A DNA stretch of 64,000 nt from CAYVUB01 sp964454675 (GTDB lineage Bacteria > Bacteroidota > Bacteroidia > Flavobacteriales > Flavobacteriaceae), in assembly GCA_964454675.1 (NCBI GenBank), contig CAYVUB010000005.1, positions 58,799 through 122,798 on the forward strand, given 5' to 3'. Below the pieces are notes generated by a model. That model was not told the DNA's origin. It did not search any database and saw only the letters and a program-made list of their open reading frames with translations. Shown piece by piece: positions 26,020 through 34,995 of this stretch. The position numbers and the translations under genes are program-made. The first letter of the stretch is position 1. Every line of letters begins with the position of its first letter.

Positions 26020-27009
26020 TTACAATAAATAGAAAAGGATAAATACATAAAGCAGTATTCCTATGACAAAAAACACATAATTTATAAACAGTAAAAACAA
26101 GCCTCTAAAGAACGTGTTTACACGTGAGTAGCCATATACTCTTCTGTGAGCTTTAAAGAAATATATGAACATCCATAAATATATTATAAACGCCATAATG
26201 CCAAATACTAAATCAAAAAACCAATGCTGAAATATTGCTGACAGTGGTTCAAGAATAGATATTGTAAGAAAGTAACCAATAAGCATAAAAGAGAAATAAT
26301 GCAGCGTGAAAATTCCGTGGTCAAAAAAATACCATTTCTTTTTACTGTGAAACAGCCACATGAAAAACGCAAAAACGGGCATATAGAGAAACAAAAACTT
26401 TTGAAAATTTGCTTTAAACGCATTACCGAGTTTTTCCCAAAAGTCTTTTTCAGAATATTTTTCGTTGTTTTCGGCTAATTTTCTGTTTAGATACCTTTCA
26501 ATTCCTTTGTCCTTTTCATGTTCGGGCAGGCTTGATTGTATGGAGTCATATTCTTTTAATCCGAATAATATTTTTACCTTGGCATCATCCATAGTAGCTA
26601 AAATACTGTCGTTTACTTCTTTGGGCGGTGTTACTTTAACAACACCATAATTAATAGCCTTGTCATCTTTATAGAGTTCTTTTTTATCGGTAAACTTTGA
26701 TAAAAGCCCTCCAAAGAAAAACACAAAAAAGCTCACAAAAATGTAAAGTTTTACAGGTGCTACGTATTTTTTGCGTTTGCCTTCCAGATACTCTTTGGTA
26801 AGGATTCCCGGTTTAAACAGGATGGTTTTTAGGGTTTTCCAGAAACTTCCGTCATAATGTACCAAATCTTCTACAAAATGGGTAAGCAGGTAATGAAACG
26901 GTTGTCGTGTCTCGGTATTTTCTTGTCCGCATTCCGGGCAATACCGTTTACTTACTTTATGTCCACAGTTTAGGCATGTTTTATCGTCTCTTAATGGATG
27001 GTGCCCCAT
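26020..27009 (-). CDS. DUF3667 domain membrane protein with zinc ribbon
   Basis: 329 residues. A zinc ribbon at the N-terminus (CLNCGHKVSKRYCPECGQEN, about 11-30) leads into the DUF3667 block (FHYLLTHFVEDLVHYDGSFW), followed by five or so membrane segments from about residue 88 onward. DUF3667 proteins are abundant in Bacteroidota; their role is unknown. It is 24 bp downstream of hutI on the same strand and probably co-transcribed. Confidence 0.88.
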   Translation of the reverse strand: MGHHPLRDDKTCLNCGHKVSKRYCPECGQENTETRQPFHYLLTHFVEDLVHYDGSFWKTLKTILFKPGILTKEYLEGKRKKYVAPVKLYIFVSFFVFFFGGLLSKFTDKKELYKDDKAINYGVVKVTPPKEVNDSILATMDDAKVKILFGLKEYDSIQSSLPEHEKDKGIERYLNRKLAENNEKYSEKDFWEKLGNAFKANFQKFLFLYMPVFAFFMWLFHSKKKWYFFDHGIFTLHYFSFMLIGYFLTISILEPLSAIFQHWFFDLVFGIMAFIIYLWMFIYFFKAHRRVYGYSRVNTFFRGLFLLFINYVFFVIGILLYVFILFYLL

Positions 27010-27033
27010 AATTATATGTGTTTTACAAAAATT

Positions 27034-28272
27034 CTACTTAATGCGTTTACCGTTGATAATTACTTCATCAATTAAATTATCGCCAAAGGCATACGGCAGA
27101 TTGTAGTAACTGTTAATAGGTTTTGTGATAATGACATTTGCTTTTTTTCCTCTTGTGATACTGCCGTACATAGTGCTTATTCCCATAGCGTAAGCCCCGT
27201 TTATGGTAGCGGCATTAATGGCTTCTTCGGGCGTGAGTTTCATTTTTATGCAGGCGGTGCTTACTACAAAATTCATATTGCCGCTGGGTGTTGAACCGGG
27301 ATTGTAATCTGTTGCCAGTGCAACCGGTAACCCCGCTTCAATAAGTTGTCGTGCGGGTGTATAAGGAATACTTAAAAAATAAGAACACGAAGGCAATGCA
27401 ACCGGCATGGTGTTTGAATTTTTTAAAACCTCAATATCTTCGGGGTTTAACAGTTCAAGATGATCGACAGACAATGCATTATGATAAACGCCAAGTGCTA
27501 CGCCGCCAAAGGCATTAAACTGATTGACGTGAATTTTCGGGATAAGTCCGTAAGTTTTTCCGGCAGTCAGGATACGTTGGGTGTCTTCCAAAGAAAAGTA
27601 GCCTTTTTCACAAAACACATCAATGTATTCTGCCAGTTGTTCTTTGGCAACTTTTGGAATCATTTCGTCAACAATCACATCGATAAATCCATCTTTATTG
27701 TCTTTAAATTCTTTAGGAACAGCATGTGCCGCCAGTAAAGTAGCTTTGATTTTTGCGGGCGAATTTGCTTTTAACCGTTTGATGACACGCAGCATTTTGA
27801 TTTCGGCATCGACCGTTAAACCGTACCCGGATTTGATTTCGACAGCACCGGTTCCAAGGCGCATCATCGTATGCAAGCGTTCTGAAGATTGCCGGTATAA
27901 CTCATCTTCTGTAGTTTGCTGAAGTTTTTCTGCCGAATTTAAAATGCCACCGCCACGGGCTGCAATATCTTCATAGCTTAAACCATTAATGCGGTCAACA
28001 AATTCCTGCGAGCGGTCGCCGGCATACACAATGTGTGTGTGTGAATCGCACCATGCAGGCAATACCGTTTTTCCTGTGGCATCAATAACTTCATCGGCTT
28101 CAAAATCATTACATTCAGACATTGGTCCATATTGTATAATTGTGTCGTGCTCAATAAATAAATAGGCATTTTTGAGCGTAGGAAGCACGCTCATTTCTTT
28201 TCCTTTAACAATTGAGATATTGGTTTCTCTTACCTGTAAAAGTTCTTTGATGTTGGTAATAAGTATGGACAT
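27034..28272 (-). CDS. hutI: Imidazolonepropionase HutI
   Basis: 412 residues, normal length. HutI opens the ring of 4-imidazolone-5-propionate to give N-formimidoyl-L-glutamate in histidine degradation. The amidohydrolase metal motif is DSHTHIVYAGDR (about residues 74-85). A further His lies in HAVPKEF and HVNQFNAFGG, and the metal Asp in LATDYNPGS. The substrate region VEIKSGYGL is well kept. With the arginase-family gene downstream it supplies the last two pathway steps. Confidence 0.95.
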   Translation of the reverse strand: MSILITNIKELLQVRETNISIVKGKEMSVLPTLKNAYLFIEHDTIIQYGPMSECNDFEADEVIDATGKTVLPAWCDSHTHIVYAGDRSQEFVDRINGLSYEDIAARGGGILNSAEKLQQTTEDELYRQSSERLHTMMRLGTGAVEIKSGYGLTVDAEIKMLRVIKRLKANSPAKIKATLLAAHAVPKEFKDNKDGFIDVIVDEMIPKVAKEQLAEYIDVFCEKGYFSLEDTQRILTAGKTYGLIPKIHVNQFNAFGGVALGVYHNALSVDHLELLNPEDIEVLKNSNTMPVALPSCSYFLSIPYTPARQLIEAGLPVALATDYNPGSTPSGNMNFVVSTACIKMKLTPEEAINAATINGAYAMGISTMYGSITRGKKANVIITKPINSYYNLPYAFGDNLIDEVIINGKRIK

Positions 28273-28299
28273 ATATGCTGAATGAGGTTTCTAAATTAC

Positions 28300-28336
28300 A
28301 AAAAATAAGCGTTAATGAACATGGTCATTAACGCTT
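28300..28336 (-). terminator. Terminator of the FG-GAP/T9SS cargo gene
   Basis: A 12-bp stem, AAGCGTTAATGA against TCATTAACGCTT, with loop ACATGG. On the minus strand it is followed by a run of T. It is 20 bp after the gene's stop. Confidence 0.8.
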
Positions 28337-28356
28337 TAAAAACAAAGCAGGGCAGC

Positions 28357-29751
28357 TTACTCTTTGATAAGCTTAAAATGATGGCTGTAATTTTCTAAAG
28401 TGATAATATACAAGCCCGATTGCAGGTTTGTTACGTCTAATGCTTCGCCGATTTGCAGTGTTTTGTTTAAAACGTTTTTACCTGATAAATCTGAAACAGT
28501 TACAGAAACCGGATTTGTAAGTCCTTTAAAATTTAAAATGTTTTTTGCAGGATTTGGATATATGCTGATGGTTTCCAAATCTGTCAGCTGTGTTGATAAT
28601 GTATAGCGTAAGTTTTCAAACCAGTTTAAATGGTCTTGGTTGTATGCCACACTGGCAATATCCAAATCACCATCGTTATCAAAATCACTAAGGGTAAATG
28701 CATAGGCTTGGCTTTGTGTGGCATCAATTGTAGTTGCTGCGCTTAGTCCGCCTAAAGCATCACCTCTAAACCAGACAATATCAACTCCCGAGCCACTTGT
28801 GCCACTGCTTAATATCACATCATTATAACCATCATCATCAAGATCGGCAACTTTTGCAGTTGAAGGATTGGCAATGGTAGATGTAAGCGATGTTGCGGTA
28901 TAAGTACCCGAAATTTCTTTGTTATACCACCTGATGCGCGTAGTAGCATTACCGTACAAATCGACAACTACAATATCCAGCTTATCGTCGTTATTAACAT
29001 CGCCAAAAGTGACGCTAAATAAATATACGCCGCCTGTTGAAACAGTATTATCATCTTTTGTAAATGTCGCCGTACCTCCGGGAATTAAATTATTATAGTA
29101 TAATTCCACGGTTCCCAAATCGGTATTTGCAATAACGATATCCAAATCGCCGTCATTGTCAAAATCTGCTATATCAATGCTGCCGGGATCGCTACCGGTA
29201 ACAGATGCTACAATTTGTGCTGTTGCAAAATTGCCTGCACCATCATTGGAAAACCAGTAAGTATCTCCGGAATTATAGGCTACTACGACAAGGTCTGTTG
29301 TGCCATTGTTGTCTATATCACCTGCTACGACAGTACCTGCACCTGCAACTGTATCTGAAATGATTTGCGCTGCCCCAAAATTTCCTAAACCATCATTTTC
29401 AAACCAAAGAAGTTCATCATTGTTATAAGATGTAGCAACAATATCGTTAAAACCGTCATCATTCACATCTACAATCAAAACACATGAAACGCCTGTAACG
29501 CTTGAAGATATCAAAGGTTGTAATGTGAATGTTCCGTCACCGTTGTTTTTATAGTATTCTACGGTATTTCCCAAATTGGTCCCAATAACAATATCTGCAT
29601 ACGCATCATTATCCAAATGCCCGGAATCAATCACATAAGGAGCATCGCCGGTTGCTGTGTTAATAGGATTTTTTGCGGAAAATGTTGTTTGGCTTAATGC
29701 ATATCCGCCATACAGGCTTATGCATAGTAGAGTAAGTAATTTTTGTTTCAT
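28357..29751 (-). CDS. Secreted VCBS/FG-GAP repeat protein with T9SS type A sorting domain
   Basis: 464 residues. The signal peptide ends near LSQTTFS (about 20). The body holds about six FG-GAP/VCBS repeats with Ca-binding loops such as DVNDDGFNDIV, DIDNNGTTDLV, DFDNDGDLDIV and DLDDDGYNDVI, forming a beta-propeller. The final 70 residues are a type A C-terminal domain (SIYPNPAKNILNFKG ... GLYIITLENYSHHFKLIKE), so the protein is exported by the T9SS and attached to or released from the surface. Ligand unknown. Confidence 0.9.
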   Translation of the reverse strand: MKQKLLTLLCISLYGGYALSQTTFSAKNPINTATGDAPYVIDSGHLDNDAYADIVIGTNLGNTVEYYKNNGDGTFTLQPLISSSVTGVSCVLIVDVNDDGFNDIVATSYNNDELLWFENDGLGNFGAAQIISDTVAGAGTVVAGDIDNNGTTDLVVVAYNSGDTYWFSNDGAGNFATAQIVASVTGSDPGSIDIADFDNDGDLDIVIANTDLGTVELYYNNLIPGGTATFTKDDNTVSTGGVYLFSVTFGDVNNDDKLDIVVVDLYGNATTRIRWYNKEISGTYTATSLTSTIANPSTAKVADLDDDGYNDVILSSGTSGSGVDIVWFRGDALGGLSAATTIDATQSQAYAFTLSDFDNDGDLDIASVAYNQDHLNWFENLRYTLSTQLTDLETISIYPNPAKNILNFKGLTNPVSVTVSDLSGKNVLNKTLQIGEALDVTNLQSGLYIITLENYSHHFKLIKE

Positions 29752-29795
29752 AAGATAAAAATTAATTTTTATGCTAATATATTGATATTTAATAT

Positions 29796-29828
29796 AAAAA
29801 AAGAAAAAAGCAATGTAAAATACATTGC
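29796..29828 (-). terminator. Terminator of fumC
   Basis: GCAATGTA and TACATTGC pair around AAA, and on the minus strand the stem runs into TTTTTTC and T7. It lies 27 bp after the fumC stop. Confidence 0.8.
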
Positions 29829-29854
29829 CTTTTGAAATTTTTATGGCATTTACG

Positions 29855-31252
29855 TTATTTAAGTCCGCCTACCATATCTTCCGGTTTTACCCAGGCGTCA
29901 TAATCTTCGGCTGTAACGTAGCCTAATCTTACAGCTTCTTCTTTTAAGGTAGTACCGTTTTTATGGGCTGTATTTGCTATTTCGGCTGCTTTATAGTATC
30001 CTATTTTAGTATTTAAAGCTGTTACCAGCATTAGTGAATTATCCAGTAATTTTTTGATTACAGGATAATTAGGTTCAATTCCCTGTGCGCAATGCTCGTC
30101 AAAACTCACACAGGCATCACCTATTAATTGTGCAGATTGCAGTAAGTTTGCAGCCATCACAGGTTTAAATACATTCAGCTCATAATGTCCCTGCATACCA
30201 CCAACAGATACCGCTACGTCATTACCCATAACCTGCGCACAAACCATAGTCAATGCTTCACATTGTGTAGGATTAACTTTTCCCGGCATGATAGAACTTC
30301 CCGGTTCGTTTGCAGGAATAATGATTTCCCCGATTCCGCTTCGCGGTCCCGATGCCAGCATACGTACATCGTTTGCTATTTTGTTAAGTGATACGGCAAG
30401 CTGTTTTAATGCGCCGTGTGTTTCTACCAAAGCGTCATGAGATGCTAAAGCTTCAAATTTATTTGGCGCTGTAACAAATGGCAATTCGGTAAATTTGGCA
30501 ATGTATTCTGCAACACGTTTGCTATAACCTTTAGGTGTGTTAAGACCGGTTCCGACGGCTGTACCTCCAAGAGCCAGTTCGCTCAAATGAGCCAAAGTAT
30601 TTTGTAAGGCTTTAATACCATAATCAAGTTGCGCTACATAACCGGAAAGTTCCTGACCCAAAGTTAACGGTGTAGCATCCATTAAATGTGTGCGGCCAAT
30701 TTTTACGACATTTTTGAATTCTACTGCTTTTTCGTGCAAAGTATTGCGCAATTGTATAACTCCCGGAATAGTCGTTTCTACAACTTTTTTGTAAACGGCA
30801 ATGTGCATGCCGGTAGGAAACGTATCGTTTGACGATTGCGATTTGTTAACATCGTCATTGGCTTTGATAACTGTTTCGTCTTTGCCAATTTCTTTACCTG
30901 CTAATTGCTGTGCACGGTTGGAAATAACTTCGTTAACGTTCATGTTGCTTTGCGTACCCGAACCGGTTTGCCAGATTACCAACGGGAATTGGTCATCATG
31001 CTTACCTTCTAAAATTTCATCGCAGACCTGTGCAATTAAATCCCGTTTTTCAATAGGCAATACACCCAGCTCGCAATTAGTGTAGGCAGCAGCTTTTTTA
31101 AGGTAAGCAAATCCATATATAATTTCAAGTGGCATTGAGGCACTTGAGCCGATTTTAAAATTATTTCGTGAGCGTTCGGTTTGAGCTCCCCAAAGCTTAT
31201 CGGCAGGGACTTTTACCTCGCCCATAGTATCTTTTTCAATCCTGTAATCCAT
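29855..31252 (-). CDS. fumC: Class II fumarate hydratase FumC
   Basis: 465 residues, standard length. It interconverts fumarate and (S)-malate in the TCA cycle. The fumarase/aspartase signature GSSIMPGKVNP is complete, and the other conserved blocks are present: SGTQSNMNVNEVISNRA, GRTHLMDATPLTLGQELSGY and the active-site His in that stretch. No regulatory site stands out upstream. Confidence 0.96.
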   Translation of the reverse strand: MDYRIEKDTMGEVKVPADKLWGAQTERSRNNFKIGSSASMPLEIIYGFAYLKKAAAYTNCELGVLPIEKRDLIAQVCDEILEGKHDDQFPLVIWQTGSGTQSNMNVNEVISNRAQQLAGKEIGKDETVIKANDDVNKSQSSNDTFPTGMHIAVYKKVVETTIPGVIQLRNTLHEKAVEFKNVVKIGRTHLMDATPLTLGQELSGYVAQLDYGIKALQNTLAHLSELALGGTAVGTGLNTPKGYSKRVAEYIAKFTELPFVTAPNKFEALASHDALVETHGALKQLAVSLNKIANDVRMLASGPRSGIGEIIIPANEPGSSIMPGKVNPTQCEALTMVCAQVMGNDVAVSVGGMQGHYELNVFKPVMAANLLQSAQLIGDACVSFDEHCAQGIEPNYPVIKKLLDNSLMLVTALNTKIGYYKAAEIANTAHKNGTTLKEEAVRLGYVTAEDYDAWVKPEDMVGGLK

Positions 31253-31422
31253 ACTTGGTTTTAATGAATGTTAAAGCAGCAAATTTAAAATTTTTTTACC
31301 GAAGAATACTGTTTTAAGAAAAGTTTGATACGTATTTTTTTTAATTTTAATTAATGTTATATTGATGATTATTGTGTGTAATTTTACTAATTTAGAATTT
31401 TTAAAGCCAATAAATTATCAAA

Positions 31423-33354
31423 ATGCAAAATCAGAAAAGAGTTGTTATTGATTATGTATCGCCACAACTGAATAATGGTGATTTTTTTATAAAACGGGTT
31501 ATTAATGAAACCGTAAATGTTAATGCCCATGTTCTGGTTGACGGACACGATGTTATTGCGGCTTCGGTGTTGTACAGGCATGAAACCGATAAAAAATGGT
31601 GCGAAGTAAGAATGCATCCTACGCATAATGACGAATGGCAGGCCGCATTTACAGTTGAAAAGCAAGGATTTTACAGCTATAAAGTTGAAGGTTGGGTTGA
31701 TGACGCACTCAATTGGCAACACGGTATTTCCCGAAAAATTGATGATAACCAAAAGGTAACTTCCGAATTGCTTGAAGGCATTATTTACATAAAAGCAGTT
31801 TCCAAAAAAGCAACTGCTTCAGAAAAAAAATACTTAAAACATTTAGAAACCATTTTTGTTGATGATGTCCATTATGATGACGCTATCAAAGAAGCTGTAA
31901 GTGAAAAACTGCATCATATTTTTGAAACCTATCCCGAAAAACATTTGGCAAATTCATCAAAAGAATTTAGAGTTTATGTTGATAGATTAAAAGCCAGATT
32001 CAGTACTTGGTATGAGTTTTTTCCACGTTCGGCATCATCAGAAGAAAACACGCACGGTACGTTTAAAGATTGCGAAAAATTGTTGCCAAGAGTTGCCAAT
32101 ATGGGTTTTGATACCTTGTATTTTCCGCCCATTCATCCTATAGGCGAAGTCAACCGAAAAGGGAAAAACAACACCACAACGGCTTTAGATGGCGATGTGG
32201 GCTCGTGTTGGGGTATCGGTTCAAAATATGGCGGACATAAAGATGTGCATCCAGATTTGGGAACACTTAAAGATTTCAAAGCATTGGTCAAAAAAGCCAA
32301 AGCGTTGAATATTGAGATTGCTATGGATTATGCCTTGCAGGCCGCGCCAGACCATCCTTGGGTAGCATCGCATCCGCAATGGTTTAAATGGCGACCGGAC
32401 GGCACCGTACAATATGCTGAAAATCCGCCAAAAAAGTATCAGGATATTTTACCGGTTTATTGGGAAACGGAAGACTACAAAGCCCTTTGGCAAGAGTGTC
32501 TGGATATTTTGTTGTTTTGGATTGATTGCGGTATCAATGTATTCAGGATTGATAATCCGCATACAAAACCGTATTATTTCTGGAATTGGATTATTGATGA
32601 AGTCAAAAAGCAACATCCTGATGTGCTCTTTCTGGCGGAAGCTTTTACACGGCCAAAAGTGATGCAACAATTGGCGAAACAAGGCTACACACAATCTTAT
32701 ACCTATTTTACCTGGCGCAATACCAAACACGAATTGATAGAGTATTTGACCGAGTTGACACAAACCGACCAGCGTGAGTATTTCCGTCCCAATTTTTGGC
32801 CAAACACGCCCGATATCAATCCGTTTCACTTGCAAGGAGCCAATGAAGCAAAGCACATTCAACGTTACGTTTTGTCAGCCACTTTGAGTTCAAATATTGG
32901 TATTTACGGTCCTGTTTTTGAATATATGATAAGTGATGCGCTACCCGGAAAAGAAGAGTATTTGAATTCTGAAAAGTTTCAAATTTGCAATTACGATTGG
33001 TCAAAAGAAAATAAGTTGACCACGATTATTACGAGAATCAACCAAATTCGTCATCAAAACGAAGCCTTACAGCAAACTAACAATATTAAGTTTTGTGAGA
33101 TAGGCAATGACAATTTAATCGCTTTTTACAAATGGAATGACGACAAAACCAATCAACTTTTAATCATCATCAGTTTAGATCCGTATTATGCCCAACAAGG
33201 TAATGTACAATTGCCTTTACAGGATTTGAATATTCAAGCAGGACACCAAGTGCAAGTCAATGATTTGTTGACCGGAAGCAGTTACAATTGGTACCACGAG
33301 TGGAATTTTGTAGAGTTGCATCCTGCGTTGCCGTTTCATATTTTTAAGATATAA
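31423..33354 (+). CDS. glgE: Alpha-1,4-glucan:maltose-1-phosphate maltosyltransferase GlgE
   Basis: 643 residues, a GH13_3 enzyme. An N-terminal beta domain (about 1-110, DUF3416 type) precedes the (beta/alpha)8 barrel. The nucleophile Asp is in NVFRIDNPHTKP, and the acid/base Glu is in FLAEAFTRPKVM. GlgE transfers maltosyl from maltose-1-phosphate onto a growing alpha-1,4-glucan. It is followed 10 bp later by a maltokinase, which makes its donor, and then by GlgB, which adds branches, so the three form a full polymerising unit. Confidence 0.94.
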   Translation: MQNQKRVVIDYVSPQLNNGDFFIKRVINETVNVNAHVLVDGHDVIAASVLYRHETDKKWCEVRMHPTHNDEWQAAFTVEKQGFYSYKVEGWVDDALNWQHGISRKIDDNQKVTSELLEGIIYIKAVSKKATASEKKYLKHLETIFVDDVHYDDAIKEAVSEKLHHIFETYPEKHLANSSKEFRVYVDRLKARFSTWYEFFPRSASSEENTHGTFKDCEKLLPRVANMGFDTLYFPPIHPIGEVNRKGKNNTTTALDGDVGSCWGIGSKYGGHKDVHPDLGTLKDFKALVKKAKALNIEIAMDYALQAAPDHPWVASHPQWFKWRPDGTVQYAENPPKKYQDILPVYWETEDYKALWQECLDILLFWIDCGINVFRIDNPHTKPYYFWNWIIDEVKKQHPDVLFLAEAFTRPKVMQQLAKQGYTQSYTYFTWRNTKHELIEYLTELTQTDQREYFRPNFWPNTPDINPFHLQGANEAKHIQRYVLSATLSSNIGIYGPVFEYMISDALPGKEEYLNSEKFQICNYDWSKENKLTTIITRINQIRHQNEALQQTNNIKFCEIGNDNLIAFYKWNDDKTNQLLIIISLDPYYAQQGNVQLPLQDLNIQAGHQVQVNDLLTGSSYNWYHEWNFVELHPALPFHIFKI

Positions 33355-33364
33355 CAAATAACCT

Positions 33365-34993
33365 ATGGCAAAAAAAGCAACCAAAGACGTCTTACAGCCC
33401 GTTTACAGCTTTCACGAAAGCTGGGAGCAACTTTTGGATAATGAAGCGTTTGTAAAAGCCTTTTTATCGGAAGTGTTGGAAGAATATGTTGCCAAACAAC
33501 GCTGGTATGGTGGCAAGTCGAGTAAAATGAAATACATTGAACTTGCCGAATATTTCCGCATTCAACAGCAAGGCGAAGTCTATTACGGTTTGTTGCTGGA
33601 AGTGAATTTTGTCGAGGCGTTTTACCAGCATTATTTTTTACCAATAGCCTTTGTGACCGATGAGAATTTTGCCCCTGCCGATAGAATTTTGTCCATAAGT
33701 ATCAACGACAGAAAAGGCTATATCATTGATGCTATAAATCTGGAAGCATTCAGAAAATTAGTGTTTGAACGCATATTGACAGCGCTTCCAAACGATAAGA
33801 CAAGAGTTCAATACCATAAAAGCCTCAATTTTACCAATTGCAGTTATGAATCGTCCCGGTTTATGGGATTGGAGCAAAGCAATACATCAATCGTTTATAA
33901 TGAAAAGTATGTATTGAAGTTCTTCCGTCGTATTTATGCCGATAAAAATCCCGATTATGAAATGAGCCGGTTTTTATCAGAAAAAAATGAATATAAAAAT
34001 ACACCTGCATATTTGGGAAGCATCAATGTTGTTGATAGTGACCAAGATTATATTACCATCGCATTGTTGCAGGAAATGGTCGAAAATCAAGGCGATGCAT
34101 GGGAATTTATGAACAAGGAACTTCATAAAGTATTCCTTAATCTGGATTACAAATCCATTAATATCAAAAAGCTGCCGCAAACCACTATGTTTGACCGGCT
34201 TAAAATCAATGATATTCCGCCGCAAATAATAGATTGGGTAGGGTTAAGCCTGTTTTTAAAAGTACAGACCTTGGCAAAACGTACTGCCGAAATGCACATA
34301 GCTTTGGGTTCGGAATTTGAAGATACGGCATTTACACCAACACACTTTAATGACGATTACACGGTTTGGTTAAAAAACCGGTTGATATATCAGTTTCAAA
34401 ACCGGTTGAATATTATTGAAAACAACTTGCACAAACTCGATGGTTTGGCATTGGAATTAGCCAAAGAATTTCTGGATAAGAAAAACATTATAAGAAAACG
34501 CTTTGTAACGTTTGACTGGACCAAACTAAAAGGCGAACGCATACGGCTTCACGGTGATTATCATTTGGGGCAAATATTAGTAAAAGACGATGATTTTTAT
34601 ATCCTCGATTTTGAAGGTGAACCCGAAAGCACCATACGTGACCGCAAAGTAAAACAGCCGCCGCTTAAGGATGTTGCAGGATTATTCCGTTCATTTCATT
34701 ATGCTATTTATGCCACCATTTTCAATAATGGTAAAAGTTATAAAAATGAGCAGGATGTATTGTTCACCGCAGGAGAGTTGCTTTATAAATATCTTGTTGG
34801 CGTATTTTTTGAAACCTATATCGTTACGGTTCAGGATGCCAATTTAAATATAGGCTATAACCAGGAGCGCATATTCATCCTTCAGTATTGCCTGTTGGAA
34901 AAAGCGGTTTACGAACTTGGTTACGAACTCAATTCACGTCCGCAATGGGCAGTAATTCCGTTAAAAGGAATTTCAAATATTATCAATCAATAA
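33365..34993 (+). CDS. Stand-alone maltokinase (Mak/Pep2-like)
   Basis: 542 residues. The N-terminal cap (KQRWYGGKSSKMKYIELAEY, about 39-58) is typical of mycobacterial maltokinases. The kinase core has the catalytic HGDYHLGQ and metal DFEGEP motifs near residue 400-425. It phosphorylates maltose to maltose-1-phosphate with ATP. In many genomes it is fused to trehalose synthase TreS; here it stands alone and TreS is not seen. It lies 10 bp after glgE and 2 bp before glgB. Confidence 0.9.
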   Translation: MAKKATKDVLQPVYSFHESWEQLLDNEAFVKAFLSEVLEEYVAKQRWYGGKSSKMKYIELAEYFRIQQQGEVYYGLLLEVNFVEAFYQHYFLPIAFVTDENFAPADRILSISINDRKGYIIDAINLEAFRKLVFERILTALPNDKTRVQYHKSLNFTNCSYESSRFMGLEQSNTSIVYNEKYVLKFFRRIYADKNPDYEMSRFLSEKNEYKNTPAYLGSINVVDSDQDYITIALLQEMVENQGDAWEFMNKELHKVFLNLDYKSINIKKLPQTTMFDRLKINDIPPQIIDWVGLSLFLKVQTLAKRTAEMHIALGSEFEDTAFTPTHFNDDYTVWLKNRLIYQFQNRLNIIENNLHKLDGLALELAKEFLDKKNIIRKRFVTFDWTKLKGERIRLHGDYHLGQILVKDDDFYILDFEGEPESTIRDRKVKQPPLKDVAGLFRSFHYAIYATIFNNGKSYKNEQDVLFTAGELLYKYLVGVFFETYIVTVQDANLNIGYNQERIFILQYCLLEKAVYELGYELNSRPQWAVIPLKGISNIINQ

Positions 34994-34995
34994 TT

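Noticed and set aside
34888..34995. N-terminal extension of GlgB
   Set aside because: The extension overlaps the maltokinase gene and adds no CBM48 sequence; ATG at 34996, 2 bp after the maltokinase stop, is preferred.
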